Notes: generated by a model not told the origin, from the letters alone. Positions 43,146 through 52,554 are shown, counted from the first letter of the stretch. The stretch: DNA of 64,000 nt from Streptomyces roseifaciens (GCF_001445655.1 NZ_LNBE01000003.1:1780530-1844529), one strand, 5' to 3'. Numbers and translations: made by a program.

Positions 43146-44462
43146 ATGCGGATCGCGGCAGGCCCGCTGGAGTGGTCCCTGGTGAGCGGATGGATTCCGG
43201 TCGCCCTGCTGGCCGTGGGCCTGTGCGCCCTGGCGGTGCTCCTCTTCTCCCGCCGCCGCACCTGGTGGACCCGGTGGGCCCCGCTCGCCGTCCTGCTGGC
43301 CGCCGTCCTCACCTGGCTCCTGCGGACCGCCGTCGACGACTGGTGGCAGCCCTTCCCCGACCCCCTGCCCCTCAACGTGGTGATCTGGGCCGGGATCGCC
43401 GTCCTCGGGGTCTGCCTCGCCGCCTTCCGTATCCCGCTGCTGCGCCCCCGGTACCGGGCCGGCGCCGCCCTCGCCGCCCTCCTGGCCGTGCTCCTGGGAG
43501 CCTCCGAGATCAATCAGCACTTCGACCAGTACCCCACCGCGCGCTCCGCCCTCAACTCCTGGCTCACGAAGACCACGAGCATCACCGACGCCACCGGACG
43601 CACCGAACCCGCCCTGCGCGTCCCCGCGGGCAGGACCATCGCCGACGTCTGGCACCCGCCCCCGGGCATGCCCGGGAACGGAACCCTCTCCAAGTCGTCC
43701 ATCCCCGGCACCCGGTCCGGCTTCGACGCCCGCAGCGCCTACGTCTACCTGCCGCCCGCCTACCGGGCCACCCCGCGCCCCCTGCTCCCCGTCGTCGTCC
43801 TCATGGCCGGCCAGCCCGGGTCCCCCGACGACTGGATCAACTCCGGGCGGCTCGTCGACATGATGAACGCCTTCGCCGGCGAGCACCGCGGACTCGCGCC
43901 CGTGATCGTCGTCGTGGACCCGCTGGGCTCCCAGTTCGCCAACACCCTCTGCCTCGACTCCCGCCTCGGCAACGTCCGGACCTACCTCGCCACCGACGTC
44001 CCCGACTGGATCCGCTCCCACCTCCAGGTCGCCACCGCCCGCACCTCCTGGGTCGTCTCCGGCATCTCCTTCGGCGGCACCTGCTCGATCCAGCTCGGCG
44101 TCAACGCCCCCCAGGTCTACGGGGTCGTCAACGACATCTCCGGCCAGGAGGCGCCCACGCTCGGCAGCCGCCGGAAGACCGTCGACAAGGCCTTCGGCGG
44201 CGACGAGGCGGCCTTCACCGCGGTCAACCCCCTCGACGTCATGGCACGGCAGCGCTTCCCCGATACCAAGGCCGCCTTCGTCGCCGGCAGCAGCGACGCC
44301 ACCTACCGGCCCCAGCAGCGCACGGTGTACGACGCGGCCGTCAAGGCCGGGATGCGGGCCGAATGGGTCCTGCTCCCCGGCGGCCACAGCTGGCAGGTCT
44401 GGCGGCCCGGCCTGGAGAGGCAACTGCCCTGGATCTCCCGCGAGACGGGGCTGATCCGGTGA
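43146..44462 (+). CDS. Membrane-anchored alpha/beta hydrolase (esterase family)
   Basis: 438 residues: four N-terminal membrane helices (residues about 10-125), then an extracytoplasmic alpha/beta hydrolase of the esterase D/antigen-85-like type. The nucleophile lies in VSGISFGGTCS, and the terminal GGHSWQVW supplies the catalytic His. GGAGG is eight bases before the ATG. Its stop overlaps the next start (GTGA), so it is coupled to the MprF-like gene. Together they suggest modification of envelope lipids or surface acyl groups. Confidence 0.82.
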   Translation: MRIAAGPLEWSLVSGWIPVALLAVGLCALAVLLFSRRRTWWTRWAPLAVLLAAVLTWLLRTAVDDWWQPFPDPLPLNVVIWAGIAVLGVCLAAFRIPLLRPRYRAGAALAALLAVLLGASEINQHFDQYPTARSALNSWLTKTTSITDATGRTEPALRVPAGRTIADVWHPPPGMPGNGTLSKSSIPGTRSGFDARSAYVYLPPAYRATPRPLLPVVVLMAGQPGSPDDWINSGRLVDMMNAFAGEHRGLAPVIVVVDPLGSQFANTLCLDSRLGNVRTYLATDVPDWIRSHLQVATARTSWVVSGISFGGTCSIQLGVNAPQVYGVVNDISGQEAPTLGSRRKTVDKAFGGDEAAFTAVNPLDVMARQRFPDTKAAFVAGSSDATYRPQQRTVYDAAVKAGMRAEWVLLPGGHSWQVWRPGLERQLPWISRETGLIR

Positions 44463-46981
44463 GCGAGACCACCGCCCCGCCGCCCGCGCCCACCCCCGGC
44501 GACAGCACCCACCCCTGGCGCGTCACCCTCGACCGGCTGCTCGCCCCCGTCCGGCACGCCCCCTTCACCCTCGCCTTCCTCGCGGTGCTGTGGATCGTCG
44601 GGGCGGTCACCGGCAGCCTCGGCAGCGGGCCGGGCCCGCACCGCATGGAACAGGTCGGCGCCGGCGTCCCCGCACTCGCCGAAGGCCGCTGGTGGACCCC
44701 CGTAAGCTCCCTGCTGTGGTGCCCCGGACTCGGCGGCTACATCGGCGCCACCGTCGTCGTCCTGCTGCTCGTCACCCCCGCCGAGCGGCGCCTGGGCGTG
44801 GCCCGCACCGCAGCCGTCCTCATCGGCGGCCAGATCCTCGGCACGCTCCTCGGCGTCGGCGTCGTCGCGCTCGGCAACGCCGCGGGGGAGTGGTGGCTGG
44901 AAGAGCTCGCCGGCTACCTCGCGGTGACCCCGACCGTCGGCGCCCTCGCCGTCGGCGGCGTCCTCAGCTACCGGCTCACCGCCCTGTGGCGGCGCCGCAC
45001 CCGCCTCGGCATCGTCGCCTTCGCCCTCGTCATGGCCCTCTACGTCGGCCACCTCCAGGGCGTCCTGCGCCTCGGCGGCGCCGTCGTCGGCCTCGTCGCC
45101 GGCGCCCTGCTGTACCACCGGACCGGTCCCTGGCGCCTGCGGCACTCCTCCCACACCGAGGCCCGCGTCCTCGTCGCGCTCGTCGTGGCCGCCGCCGCCA
45201 TCGGCCCCATGGTCGCGATCCTCTACCGGGACGCCTACGGCCCCCTCAACTCCTTCCAGCTCTACGTCTCCGTGCAGCCCACAGGCCAGGAGGTCGCCGA
45301 GGCCTGCGCCGCCTCGAAGGAGGACTGCCACTTCGTCCACGCCCTGCGGAACTTCTACGACTCCCCGGCCACCGTCATGGCCGTGCTCGTCCCCGCCCTC
45401 ATGCTCGTCCTCGCCGAGGGGCTGCGCCGCGGGCTGAGGCTCGCCTGGGCGCTGGCCGTGCTCGTCCACCTCGCCTGGATCGCCCTCTTCTCCTGGTGGC
45501 TGCACGACTTCCTCAGCCACCCCGCCGGATGGGCCGAGCCCGCCGAACGCTCCACGTACGCCCAGGCCTTCGCGGAGCAGATGCTGCTGCCCGTCCTGAT
45601 CGTCATCCTCCTGATCGTCACCCGCGCCCGCTTCGACCTGCGGCTCCCGCGCTCCGCCACGCGCGGGCTCGCAGCCGTCGTCGGCGGCGCGCTCGTCCTG
45701 GCCTGCGCCGCGTACGTCGGGATCGGCTACGCGGTGCGCGACCAGTACGACCCCGAGGCCACGCCGTCGGTGCTCTTCTCCGGGCTGGCCTCGGAGTTCC
45801 TGCCACCGACGCTGCTCGCCACCTTCACCGACTGGCCGGTCCCGGTCGGCGGGACCGCGCAGGCCCTGTTCCACTACTGCGGGCTCGTCTTCTGGCTCGT
45901 CACCCTGATCGCGCTGCTCGTCACCTTCCGCCGCCCGCGCCTGCACACCGACGCCGACGCCGCCGTGCGCGCCCGCGGGCTCCTCGTCGCGCACGGCGGC
46001 TCGACGCTCAGCTACCTCACCACGTGGGACGGCAACTACTACTGGTTCGACGCGAACGGCCGGGCCGCCGTGGCCTACCGGGTGGTCGCCACCGTGGCCC
46101 TGACCACCGGCGAACCCTTCGGCGCGCCCGACGCGCGGGCCGCCGCCGTCGCGGGCTTCTCGCGCCACTGCGACGAGCGCGGCTGGACACCGTGCTTCTA
46201 CAGCGTCGGCGAGGAGTCCCGCGCCGCGGCCGAGGCCCTGGGCTGGCGCTCGGTGCAGGTCGCCGAGGACACCGTCGTACCCCTGCCCGACCTGGCCTTC
46301 ACCGGCAAGAAGTGGCAGGACGTGCGGACCGCCCTCAACAAGGCCAAGAAGGACGGCATCACCGCCGAGTGGTGGTCCTACCCCGACGCCCCGGTCGCCA
46401 TCACCGACCAGGTGCGCTCGATCTCCGAGGAGTGGGTCGCCGACAAGGGACTGCCGGAGATGGGCTTCACCCTGGGCGGCCTGGACGAGCTCGACGACCC
46501 GGCCGTGCGCTGCCTGATCGCCGTGGACGCCGACCGCACGGTCCACGGCATCACCAGCTGGATGCCCGTCTACGAAGCGGGCCGGCCGGTCGGCTGGACG
46601 CTGGACTTCATGCGCCGCCGGGCCGCCGGCTTCCGCGGCTCGATGGAATTCCTCATCGCCTCGGCCGCGCTCGGCTTCCAGGAGGAGGGCGCCCGCTTCC
46701 TCAGCCTCTCGGGCGCCCCGCTCGCCCGCAAGGCCACGGAGGAGCCGCCGGCGGCGCTCCAGCGGATCCTCGACTACGGCGGCAAGGTCCTCGAACCGGT
46801 CTACGGCTTCCGGTCGCTGCTGAACTTCAAGTCCAAGTTCCAGCCGCAGTACCGCCCCATGTACATGGCCTATCCCGACCCGGCAGCCCTCCCCGCCATC
46901 ACCCGCGCCATCGGCAAGGCGTACCTGCCGCACATGACGGCGGCCCAGGGGGTCCGGCTGATGCGGCAGTTCTCGGCCTGA
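44459..46981 (+). CDS. MprF-like membrane protein with DUF2156 (aminoacyl-lipid synthase-like)
   Basis: 840 residues. The N-terminal half has about 11 membrane helices with a rhomboid-like layout (WWTPVSSLLWCPGLGGY, LYVGHLQG) but no visible Ser-His catalytic pair. The C-terminal 330 residues are a DUF2156/GNAT-like domain (TWDGNYYWFDANGR, FTGKKWQDVRTALNKAKKDG, SLSGAPLARK) as in MprF and LysX, which transfer amino acids from tRNA to phosphatidylglycerol. The fused rhomboid-like half differs from the MprF flippase, so the acceptor may differ. The GTG start overlaps the esterase stop. Confidence 0.82.
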   Translation: MSETTAPPPAPTPGDSTHPWRVTLDRLLAPVRHAPFTLAFLAVLWIVGAVTGSLGSGPGPHRMEQVGAGVPALAEGRWWTPVSSLLWCPGLGGYIGATVVVLLLVTPAERRLGVARTAAVLIGGQILGTLLGVGVVALGNAAGEWWLEELAGYLAVTPTVGALAVGGVLSYRLTALWRRRTRLGIVAFALVMALYVGHLQGVLRLGGAVVGLVAGALLYHRTGPWRLRHSSHTEARVLVALVVAAAAIGPMVAILYRDAYGPLNSFQLYVSVQPTGQEVAEACAASKEDCHFVHALRNFYDSPATVMAVLVPALMLVLAEGLRRGLRLAWALAVLVHLAWIALFSWWLHDFLSHPAGWAEPAERSTYAQAFAEQMLLPVLIVILLIVTRARFDLRLPRSATRGLAAVVGGALVLACAAYVGIGYAVRDQYDPEATPSVLFSGLASEFLPPTLLATFTDWPVPVGGTAQALFHYCGLVFWLVTLIALLVTFRRPRLHTDADAAVRARGLLVAHGGSTLSYLTTWDGNYYWFDANGRAAVAYRVVATVALTTGEPFGAPDARAAAVAGFSRHCDERGWTPCFYSVGEESRAAAEALGWRSVQVAEDTVVPLPDLAFTGKKWQDVRTALNKAKKDGITAEWWSYPDAPVAITDQVRSISEEWVADKGLPEMGFTLGGLDELDDPAVRCLIAVDADRTVHGITSWMPVYEAGRPVGWTLDFMRRRAAGFRGSMEFLIASAALGFQEEGARFLSLSGAPLARKATEEPPAALQRILDYGGKVLEPVYGFRSLLNFKSKFQPQYRPMYMAYPDPAALPAITRAIGKAYLPHMTAAQGVRLMRQFSA

Positions 46982-46994
46982 GCGGGCGGCGGGA

Positions 46995-47762
46995 TCACGG
47001 CAGCGTGAGCACCCGCGGGCCGTCGTCCGTGATGGCGACCGTGTGCTCGATGTGCGCGGCGCGGCTGCCGTCGGTGGTGCGCAGCGTCCACCCGTCGGGG
47101 TCCGTGCGGTAGTCGTTGCGGCCGCCCGCCATGAGCATCGGCTCTATCGCGAGGACCAGGCCGTGCCGCAGCGGCAGGCCCCTGCGGGGGCGGCCCCAGT
47201 TGGGGACGTGCGGGTCCTCGTGCATCTGCCGGCCGATGCCGTGACCGCCGAAGTCCTCGGGCATGCCGTAGCGCCCGGCGCGGGCGACGGCCGAGACGGC
47301 GTGGGAGATGTCCCCGATGCGGTTGCCGACGACGGCCGCGGCGATGGCGGCGTCCAGGGCCTGCTGGGTGGCGTCGACGAGGGCGGTGTCGGCGGGCCGG
47401 GGCGTGCCGACGATGAAGCTCACCGCGGAGTCGCCCGTCCACCCGTCGAGCCGGGCGCCGCAGTCGAGGCTGACCAGGTCGCCGTCGCGCAGCGCGTAGT
47501 CGTCCGGGAGGCCGTGCACGACCGCGTCGTTGACCGAGGCGCAGATCACCGCCGGGAAGGGGGTGGGGGCGAAGGAGGGCCGGTAGCCCAGGAAGGGGGA
47601 GCTCGCCCCGGCCTCGCTCAGCACGGCGCGCGCCGCCTCGTCCAGCCCCCGCAGCCGTACTCCGGGCCTCGCGGCGTCACGGGCCGCGGCCAGCGCACGG
47701 GCGACGACCCGGCCTGCCGCGCGCATGGCCTCCAGCTCACCGTCGGTCTTGATCTCCACCAT
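46995..47762 (-). CDS. map: Methionine aminopeptidase, type I
   Basis: 255 residues with the pita-bread fold and the five metal ligands in order: LDCGARLDGWTGDSA (two Asp), GGHGIG (His), AIEPML (Glu) and HIEHTVAI (Glu). It removes the initiator Met from nascent proteins. Streptomyces genomes carry several copies; this one, divergent from a small XRE regulator, is an accessory paralogue with its own control region. The ATG at 47762 follows GAGGGGG. Confidence 0.92.
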   Translation of the reverse strand: MVEIKTDGELEAMRAAGRVVARALAAARDAARPGVRLRGLDEAARAVLSEAGASSPFLGYRPSFAPTPFPAVICASVNDAVVHGLPDDYALRDGDLVSLDCGARLDGWTGDSAVSFIVGTPRPADTALVDATQQALDAAIAAAVVGNRIGDISHAVSAVARAGRYGMPEDFGGHGIGRQMHEDPHVPNWGRPRRGLPLRHGLVLAIEPMLMAGGRNDYRTDPDGWTLRTTDGSRAAHIEHTVAITDDGPRVLTLP

Positions 47763-47789
47763 GGTTTCCGAACCCCCTCGGCGTACTGC

Positions 47790-47825
47790 CAATTCTTATA
47801 CCGGCAATTCTTATACCGGTATAAG
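47790..47825. promoter_or_regulatory. Operator between map and the XRE gene
   Basis: Two head-to-tail copies of caattcttataccgg (47790-47804 and 47805-47819) run into the perfect 16-bp palindrome cttataccggtataag (47810-47825). The palindrome covers the -35 region of the XRE promoter and the likely -10 of map. It is almost certainly the XRE protein's binding site. Confidence 0.75.
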
Positions 47826-47835
47826 TATCACGGTC

Positions 47836-47849
47836 TAGTATCGAGGTCA
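47836..47849 (+). promoter_or_regulatory. Probable leaderless promoter of the XRE gene
   Basis: TAGTAT at 47836-47841 ends seven bases before the ATG, and no ribosome site is present, so the message probably begins at the start codon. Confidence 0.45.
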
Positions 47850-48127
47850 TGGTGAGGACCCCTTTGACCCCCTGGGAGCGGCACCGCGGCGAGATGCTCG
47901 GCGCCCTGCTCCGCGAGGCGCGCGGCGACCGGAGCATGGTGGAGATCGCCGCCGCCTCGGGACTGTCCGCGGAGACGCTCCGCAAGATCGAGACCGGCCG
48001 CGCGCCGACGCCCGCCTTCTTCACGATCGTGGCGCTGGCCTCCGTGCTGAACCTGTCCATGGAGCAGCTGGCGGCCGCCGCCGCGGCAGGCGCCGACGCA
48101 GTGGAGGGGGAAGTGCTGACGGCGTGA
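47849..48127 (+). CDS. XRE family helix-turn-helix regulator
   Basis: 92 residues. The helix-turn-helix is MVEIAAASGLSAETLRKIET, with the rest a short helical bundle. It is paired divergently with methionine aminopeptidase, a recurrent pairing in Streptomyces. A repeat/palindrome operator in the shared promoter suggests it represses both genes. Confidence 0.9.
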   Translation: MVRTPLTPWERHRGEMLGALLREARGDRSMVEIAAASGLSAETLRKIETGRAPTPAFFTIVALASVLNLSMEQLAAAAAAGADAVEGEVLTA

Positions 48128-48183
48128 AGGCGGTGGGCGGGCCCCGGCCCTGACGGCTTTTCGGACCCTCCCGGAAGCATCGA

Positions 48184-48219
48184 CTGACCGATCGGTTAGA
48201 TTGCTGACCGATCGGTCAG
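48184..48219. promoter_or_regulatory. Twin TetR-type operators
   Basis: CTGACCGATCGGTTAG (48184-48199) and the perfect palindrome CTGACCGATCGGTCAG (48204-48219) are spaced 20 bp centre to centre, just upstream of the monooxygenase. The sequence is a classic TetR-family half-site pair. The nearby TetR gene is the obvious ligand-controlled repressor. Confidence 0.8.
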
Positions 48220-48258
48220 AGTCATGCGCGGAGTCATGCGCGGCGAAAGGCGGGAATC

Positions 48259-49479
48259 ATGGAAAGCACGACGTGCTGCGTGGTGGGCGGCGGACCGGCA
48301 GGCATGATGCTGGGGCTGCTGCTGGCCAGGGCCGGGGTCCAGGTGACCGTCCTGGAGAAGCACCGCGACTTCCTGCGCGACTTCCGCGGCGACACCGTCC
48401 ACCCCTCCACTCTGCGGCTGCTGGACGAACTCGGCCTGGGGGAGCGGTTCGCGGAACTGCCCTTCCCCAAGCTGGAGGAGATGCGGATGGAGATCGGCGG
48501 CACCACCGTCGTCGCGGCCGACTTCCGCCGCATCCCCGGCCGCCACAAGTACATCGCCATGGTCCCGCAGTGGGACTTCCTCGACCTGCTGGCGAGCGCG
48601 GCCGCCGCCGAACCCTCCTTCACCCTGCGCATGTGCACCGAGGTCACGGGCCTGCGCAAGGAGGGCGGCCGCGTCACCGGCGTGCGCTATACCGCCGAGG
48701 ACGGCACGCCCGGCGAGATCGAGGCCGCCCTGACCGTCGGCTGCGACGGCCGCCGCTCCGTCGTCCGCAGGGAAGCCGGCCTCGTCCAGGACGAATTCGA
48801 CGTCCCCATGGACGTCTGGCAGGTCCGCGTGGACGCACCCCGCGGCGGCGTCAAGGACGGCCGCGTCTTCGCCCGCTTCGGCGGCGGGCAGGCCGCGGTC
48901 ACCATGGACCGGGGCGCGTACTTCCAGACCTCCTACCTCATCGCCAAGGGCCGCGACGCCGAGCTGCGCGCCCACGACATCCAGTGGTTCCGCGACCGGC
49001 TCGGCGGCCTCTTCGGCTGGGACGCCGACGTCACCGGCGCGATCCGCTCCTGGGACGACGTGAAGCTGCTCGACGTGACGATGGGACGGCTCCCGCGCTG
49101 GTACGCGGGCGGCCTGCTCTGCATCGGCGACGCTGCCCACACCATGTCGCCCGTCGGCGGCGTCGGCGTCAACCTCGCGATCCAGGACGCCGTGGCGGCC
49201 GCCCGCATCCTCGCCGGCCCGCTGCGCGAGGGAAGGGTGCGCGTCCACGACCTGGCACGGGTGCAGAAGCGCCGGCGGCTGCCGACGGCCCTGGTGCAGC
49301 AGTCGCAGCTGGGCGAGCACCAGCTGATCCGGAGCGCCCTCGACGGCACCCTGAACGCCGCCACCCTGCCCCTGCCGATGCGCCTCCTGCGCCGCGCGAC
49401 GCCCCTGCGCACGGTCACCGCCTACCTGGGCGGCGTCGGGATACGGCCCGAGCGTGCGCCCGCCTTCGCGAGGGCGTAG
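48259..49479 (+). CDS. FAD-dependent monooxygenase (PHBH-fold)
   Basis: 406 residues: the FAD dinucleotide site CVVGGGPAGMMLGLLLARAG, the DG motif VGCDGRRSVVRR and the second FAD motif CIGDAAHTMSPVGGVGVNLA. It belongs to the aromatic hydroxylase/tetracycline-oxygenase-like group. Drug or phenolic inactivation under TetR control is a reasonable reading. The substrate is unknown. Confidence 0.9.
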   Translation: MESTTCCVVGGGPAGMMLGLLLARAGVQVTVLEKHRDFLRDFRGDTVHPSTLRLLDELGLGERFAELPFPKLEEMRMEIGGTTVVAADFRRIPGRHKYIAMVPQWDFLDLLASAAAAEPSFTLRMCTEVTGLRKEGGRVTGVRYTAEDGTPGEIEAALTVGCDGRRSVVRREAGLVQDEFDVPMDVWQVRVDAPRGGVKDGRVFARFGGGQAAVTMDRGAYFQTSYLIAKGRDAELRAHDIQWFRDRLGGLFGWDADVTGAIRSWDDVKLLDVTMGRLPRWYAGGLLCIGDAAHTMSPVGGVGVNLAIQDAVAAARILAGPLREGRVRVHDLARVQKRRRLPTALVQQSQLGEHQLIRSALDGTLNAATLPLPMRLLRRATPLRTVTAYLGGVGIRPERAPAFARA

Positions 49480-49504
49480 GCGCACCCCGCGACGGGCACC
49501 CGGC

Positions 49505-50128
49505 TCAGGCCGGGGCCCGGACCGCGTGGAGCGTGAACGTCACCAGTTCCTCGGCCGCCGCGCCGAGGTCGACGTCCGGGTCGGCGAGCCAGTGCGCGAC
49601 CACCCCGTCGATCGCCCCGCCGATCGCGAGCGCCACCGCCCGCGTGTCGAACGCGCGCAGCCGGCCCGCCGCCTGCCCGGCCGCCAGCAGCTCCGCCAGG
49701 GCCTGCCAGCGGCCGCCGGTGTCGTGCCGGCCCGGCGTCTTCAGCTGCGTGCCGCCCTCGTCGTCGAGGAGCATTTCGGTGATGACCCGCACGTGCCGCC
49801 GGTTGGCCTGCTGGTAGCCGACCATCGCCCGGACGTAGGCGACGAGCGCGTCCAGCGGATCCGCCTCCCGCTCCACGCGCTCGGTGACGTACGCCCCGAA
49901 CTGCTCCAGCACCTGCGCGAACGTCGCGCGCGTGAGGTTGTCCTTCGACGAGAAGTGGTAGAGGACCGCGGCCTTGGAGATCCCGGCCCGCTCCGCGATC
50001 GCCGACAGCGACGTCGCCGGATAGCCCCGGGTGGAGATCAGGTCGATGGTGCTCTCGATGATCTGCTGCCGGCGCGCCCGCTCCGTGAAGGTCGGCTCGC
50101 CGGGACCGGCACTGCGGCGAGGGGTCAT
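49505..50128 (-). CDS. TetR/AcrR family transcriptional regulator
   Basis: 207 residues. The N-terminal helix-turn-helix is LSAIAERAGISKAAVLYHFS; the C-terminal half is a typical ligand-binding bundle. It is convergent with the monooxygenase, whose promoter holds twin palindromes of the TetR type. It probably represses that gene until an aromatic ligand binds. Confidence 0.9.
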   Translation of the reverse strand: MTPRRSAGPGEPTFTERARRQQIIESTIDLISTRGYPATSLSAIAERAGISKAAVLYHFSSKDNLTRATFAQVLEQFGAYVTERVEREADPLDALVAYVRAMVGYQQANRRHVRVITEMLLDDEGGTQLKTPGRHDTGGRWQALAELLAAGQAAGRLRAFDTRAVALAIGGAIDGVVAHWLADPDVDLGAAAEELVTFTLHAVRAPA

Positions 50129-50248
50129 CGCGACGCCACCTCTGCCTTTCTCGCTCTGCGGCCTTCACCGTCCTCCGGCCGACGGACACCAGACCGTACA
50201 CCGCCGCGTCCGCGCCCGGGCGAGCGGGGAGCCGGGCCCGCCCGCCGG

Positions 50249-50710
50249 TCAGTCCCACCAGTTGAACAGGACGTCCCCCAGGCACGCGGGCTTCCAGTAG
50301 CGGATCTCGGTCAGCTCGGCCGGAGACAGGTCCGAGACGTCGACCTCCTCCAAGGGCGTCATCAGCTCCTTGACGCCCATCACCCGCAGCCCCGCCGTCT
50401 CGAAGGCCTGAGCCCACAGCGGCGGGTCCGCGAAGCCGGGAACCGGCTTGCCCTCGCCGACCGCGTCGGTGGTGAAGGCGACCACCGGAAGATGGGCGTG
50501 GCCCAGGGCGGTGAACGCACGGCCGTACCCGTCGGTGAGGGTCGCATGGCGGAACGTGTGCATCTCGCCGGGGACCATCTCACCGGCCCGCCCCCGGGCC
50601 TCCATGGCCGCGGTGAAGCAGGCGGCCCGGAACAGCGCCGCCTCGGTCCGCGGCAGAGGAGCCTCGTGCGGCCCCCGGAACCCCGTAGCCCCCCGCGCCA
50701 GACGGATCAA
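50249..50710 (-). CDS. Conserved hypothetical protein
   Basis: 153 residues with no membrane span or recognised motif. It has a long helical N-terminus (AALFRAACFTAAMEARGRAG), a mixed alpha/beta centre (HLPVVAFTTDAVGEGKPVPG) and ends LGDVLFNWWD. Codon use is normal and the frame sits between two regulator genes. It could be a small soluble enzyme subunit, but no function can be named. Confidence 0.65.
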   Translation of the reverse strand: MIRLARGATGFRGPHEAPLPRTEAALFRAACFTAAMEARGRAGEMVPGEMHTFRHATLTDGYGRAFTALGHAHLPVVAFTTDAVGEGKPVPGFADPPLWAQAFETAGLRVMGVKELMTPLEEVDVSDLSPAELTEIRYWKPACLGDVLFNWWD

Positions 50711-50964
50711 CGTGACTTCCTTCCCGTGCGTCTCGTCCCGTCACGCACGTGCTCATCCGTGACGCCTCGCTCCTCCCTACCCAGCACAACGCGCGAACCG
50801 CCTCTGCGTACGCTCCACCCGCAGTGCGACCGGCCTGCCGCGCCACGGCACGCGCCCCCCGGCGTGCACACGTCCAACGCACCTCCGTACAACGGCGCGA
50901 GCACTCCGGGCGCCCTCAAGTAGCCTGGGGGAAAGGGTGAAAAGGGTGGGAAAGGGGTGGCCCT

Positions 50965-52554
50965 GTGGTCACAGAAGGCGGCGGCGAACAACTCCGGGGG
51001 CAGTCGCACGGCCACGCAGCCCGGCTGACCCGGCTGCTGGACTTCGCACGTACGGGGGAGAGCGGCGACGACGCGTCCGTACGCCGCCTGGTCACCTGGC
51101 TCGCCGGGGCGCTCGGCGGCGCCGTCACGCTGACCAGCCGGGACGGGGAGCCCCTGACCGGCCCGGTCTCCCGGGAAGAAGCCGCCGCCCACCGGGAACT
51201 CGCCGCACGCGCCGGCGAACTGCTCGGCCAGGTCGCCGGCGGCCGGCTCCACGCGGCAGCCGTGGACGACCACCACGGACAGCTGCGGCTCGTCGCCCTC
51301 GGACGGCGCACCCCGCGCCCCGTCCTCACCGCCGCCCTGGCCCGGCCGTTCGACGAACAGGACGCGGACCTCCTCGGCCGGGCCGCCGCCGTCCTGGCCC
51401 TGCTGCTCAAGGCCCGCGAGGCCGAGGAACACCGCCGGAGCGCGGAACGGGCCACGGAATGCCTGCGGCTCGCCGTCTTCCAGCTCCTCATGGGAGGAGA
51501 CGTCGCCCTGGCCCAGCGCACCGCCGCAGGCCTCAGCCCCGGCCTGCTCGACGCCGACACGGCCCGCGTCCACGTCCTCGAACTCCCCGAGCACCGGCGC
51601 GAACTCCTCGTCCGTGAATGCGAAGAGGCCGCCGGGGAACGCGCCCTGGCCGTGCGCTGCGCCGCGTACGACAGCCAGCTCATCGTCGTCGCCCCCACGA
51701 CGCGGCGGGGCGATCCGGAAGACGGCGCCGGGCATGACACCGGCGGCCACGACGTCGCCGCCGCATTGCACCGCATCGTCGAAGAGCGCCCCGGCGTCTT
51801 CCTCGGCACCGGCGGACTCCACCCCCTCACGCAGCTGGCCGACGCGTACGGCGAAGCCGCCCGCGCCCTGGCCGTGGCCCGGTACCGGCCCGGCCGGGTG
51901 GCCGAACACCTGCCCCAGACCCGGCTGACCGCCCTCCTCGACCCGGCCGCCTCGGGCGCCTGGGCCGCCCGCGTCCTGCAGCCGCTGGACTCGCTGCCGT
52001 ACCACGGGCGCGGCCCCCTGCTCGCCACGGTCGGCCTGGGGCTGGAGTTCACGGCGGTCAACGCAGCCAAGATCCTCGGCATCAGCCGCAACACCGTCCG
52101 CGCCCGGATGGACAGGACGGCCGCACTGCTCGGCGCCGACCTCGCGGACGTACGCGCCCGGGCCGCGCTCCACCTGGCGCTGCAGATGCCCCCCGCCGCC
52201 CCCGGCACGGCAGCAGGCGACGGTTCCCGGCCGGCAGGCCTGGAACGCCTGCTGGCGGCCGGCCCCGTCCGCGACTGGGCGCAGGAACTCCTCGGGCGCC
52301 TCGCGGCCGCCGACCGCGACCTGCGCCGCACCCTGCGCACCTGGATCGCCGAGAACACGGCGGTCGAGGAGACGGCGGCCCGCCTGGGCGTACACCCCCG
52401 CACCGTGCGCGACCACCTGCGCGGCGCCGAGCAGCTGCTGGGCCGCCGGCTCGTACCGGGCGGCGGCGACCTCTACGAAGTGGTCCTCGCGTGCGCCGCC
52501 CTGGAGGAAGTGGAATTCGGCTCCCGCCCGGGCTGTGTCATGTGCGCCGCTTGA
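50965..52554 (+). CDS. PucR family transcriptional regulator with two HTH motifs
   Basis: 529 residues. A GAF-like sensory region (about 40-165) and a GGDEF-like PucR middle are followed by a helix-turn-helix (NAAKILGISRNTVRARMDRT). After a linker, a second one lies at the very C-terminus (VEETAARLGVHPRTVRDHLR). The doubled HTH is unusual for the family. The GTG start follows AAAGGGG. The target is unknown; the methyltransferase downstream is one candidate. Confidence 0.82.
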   Translation: MVTEGGGEQLRGQSHGHAARLTRLLDFARTGESGDDASVRRLVTWLAGALGGAVTLTSRDGEPLTGPVSREEAAAHRELAARAGELLGQVAGGRLHAAAVDDHHGQLRLVALGRRTPRPVLTAALARPFDEQDADLLGRAAAVLALLLKAREAEEHRRSAERATECLRLAVFQLLMGGDVALAQRTAAGLSPGLLDADTARVHVLELPEHRRELLVRECEEAAGERALAVRCAAYDSQLIVVAPTTRRGDPEDGAGHDTGGHDVAAALHRIVEERPGVFLGTGGLHPLTQLADAYGEAARALAVARYRPGRVAEHLPQTRLTALLDPAASGAWAARVLQPLDSLPYHGRGPLLATVGLGLEFTAVNAAKILGISRNTVRARMDRTAALLGADLADVRARAALHLALQMPPAAPGTAAGDGSRPAGLERLLAAGPVRDWAQELLGRLAAADRDLRRTLRTWIAENTAVEETAARLGVHPRTVRDHLRGAEQLLGRRLVPGGGDLYEVVLACAALEEVEFGSRPGCVMCAA

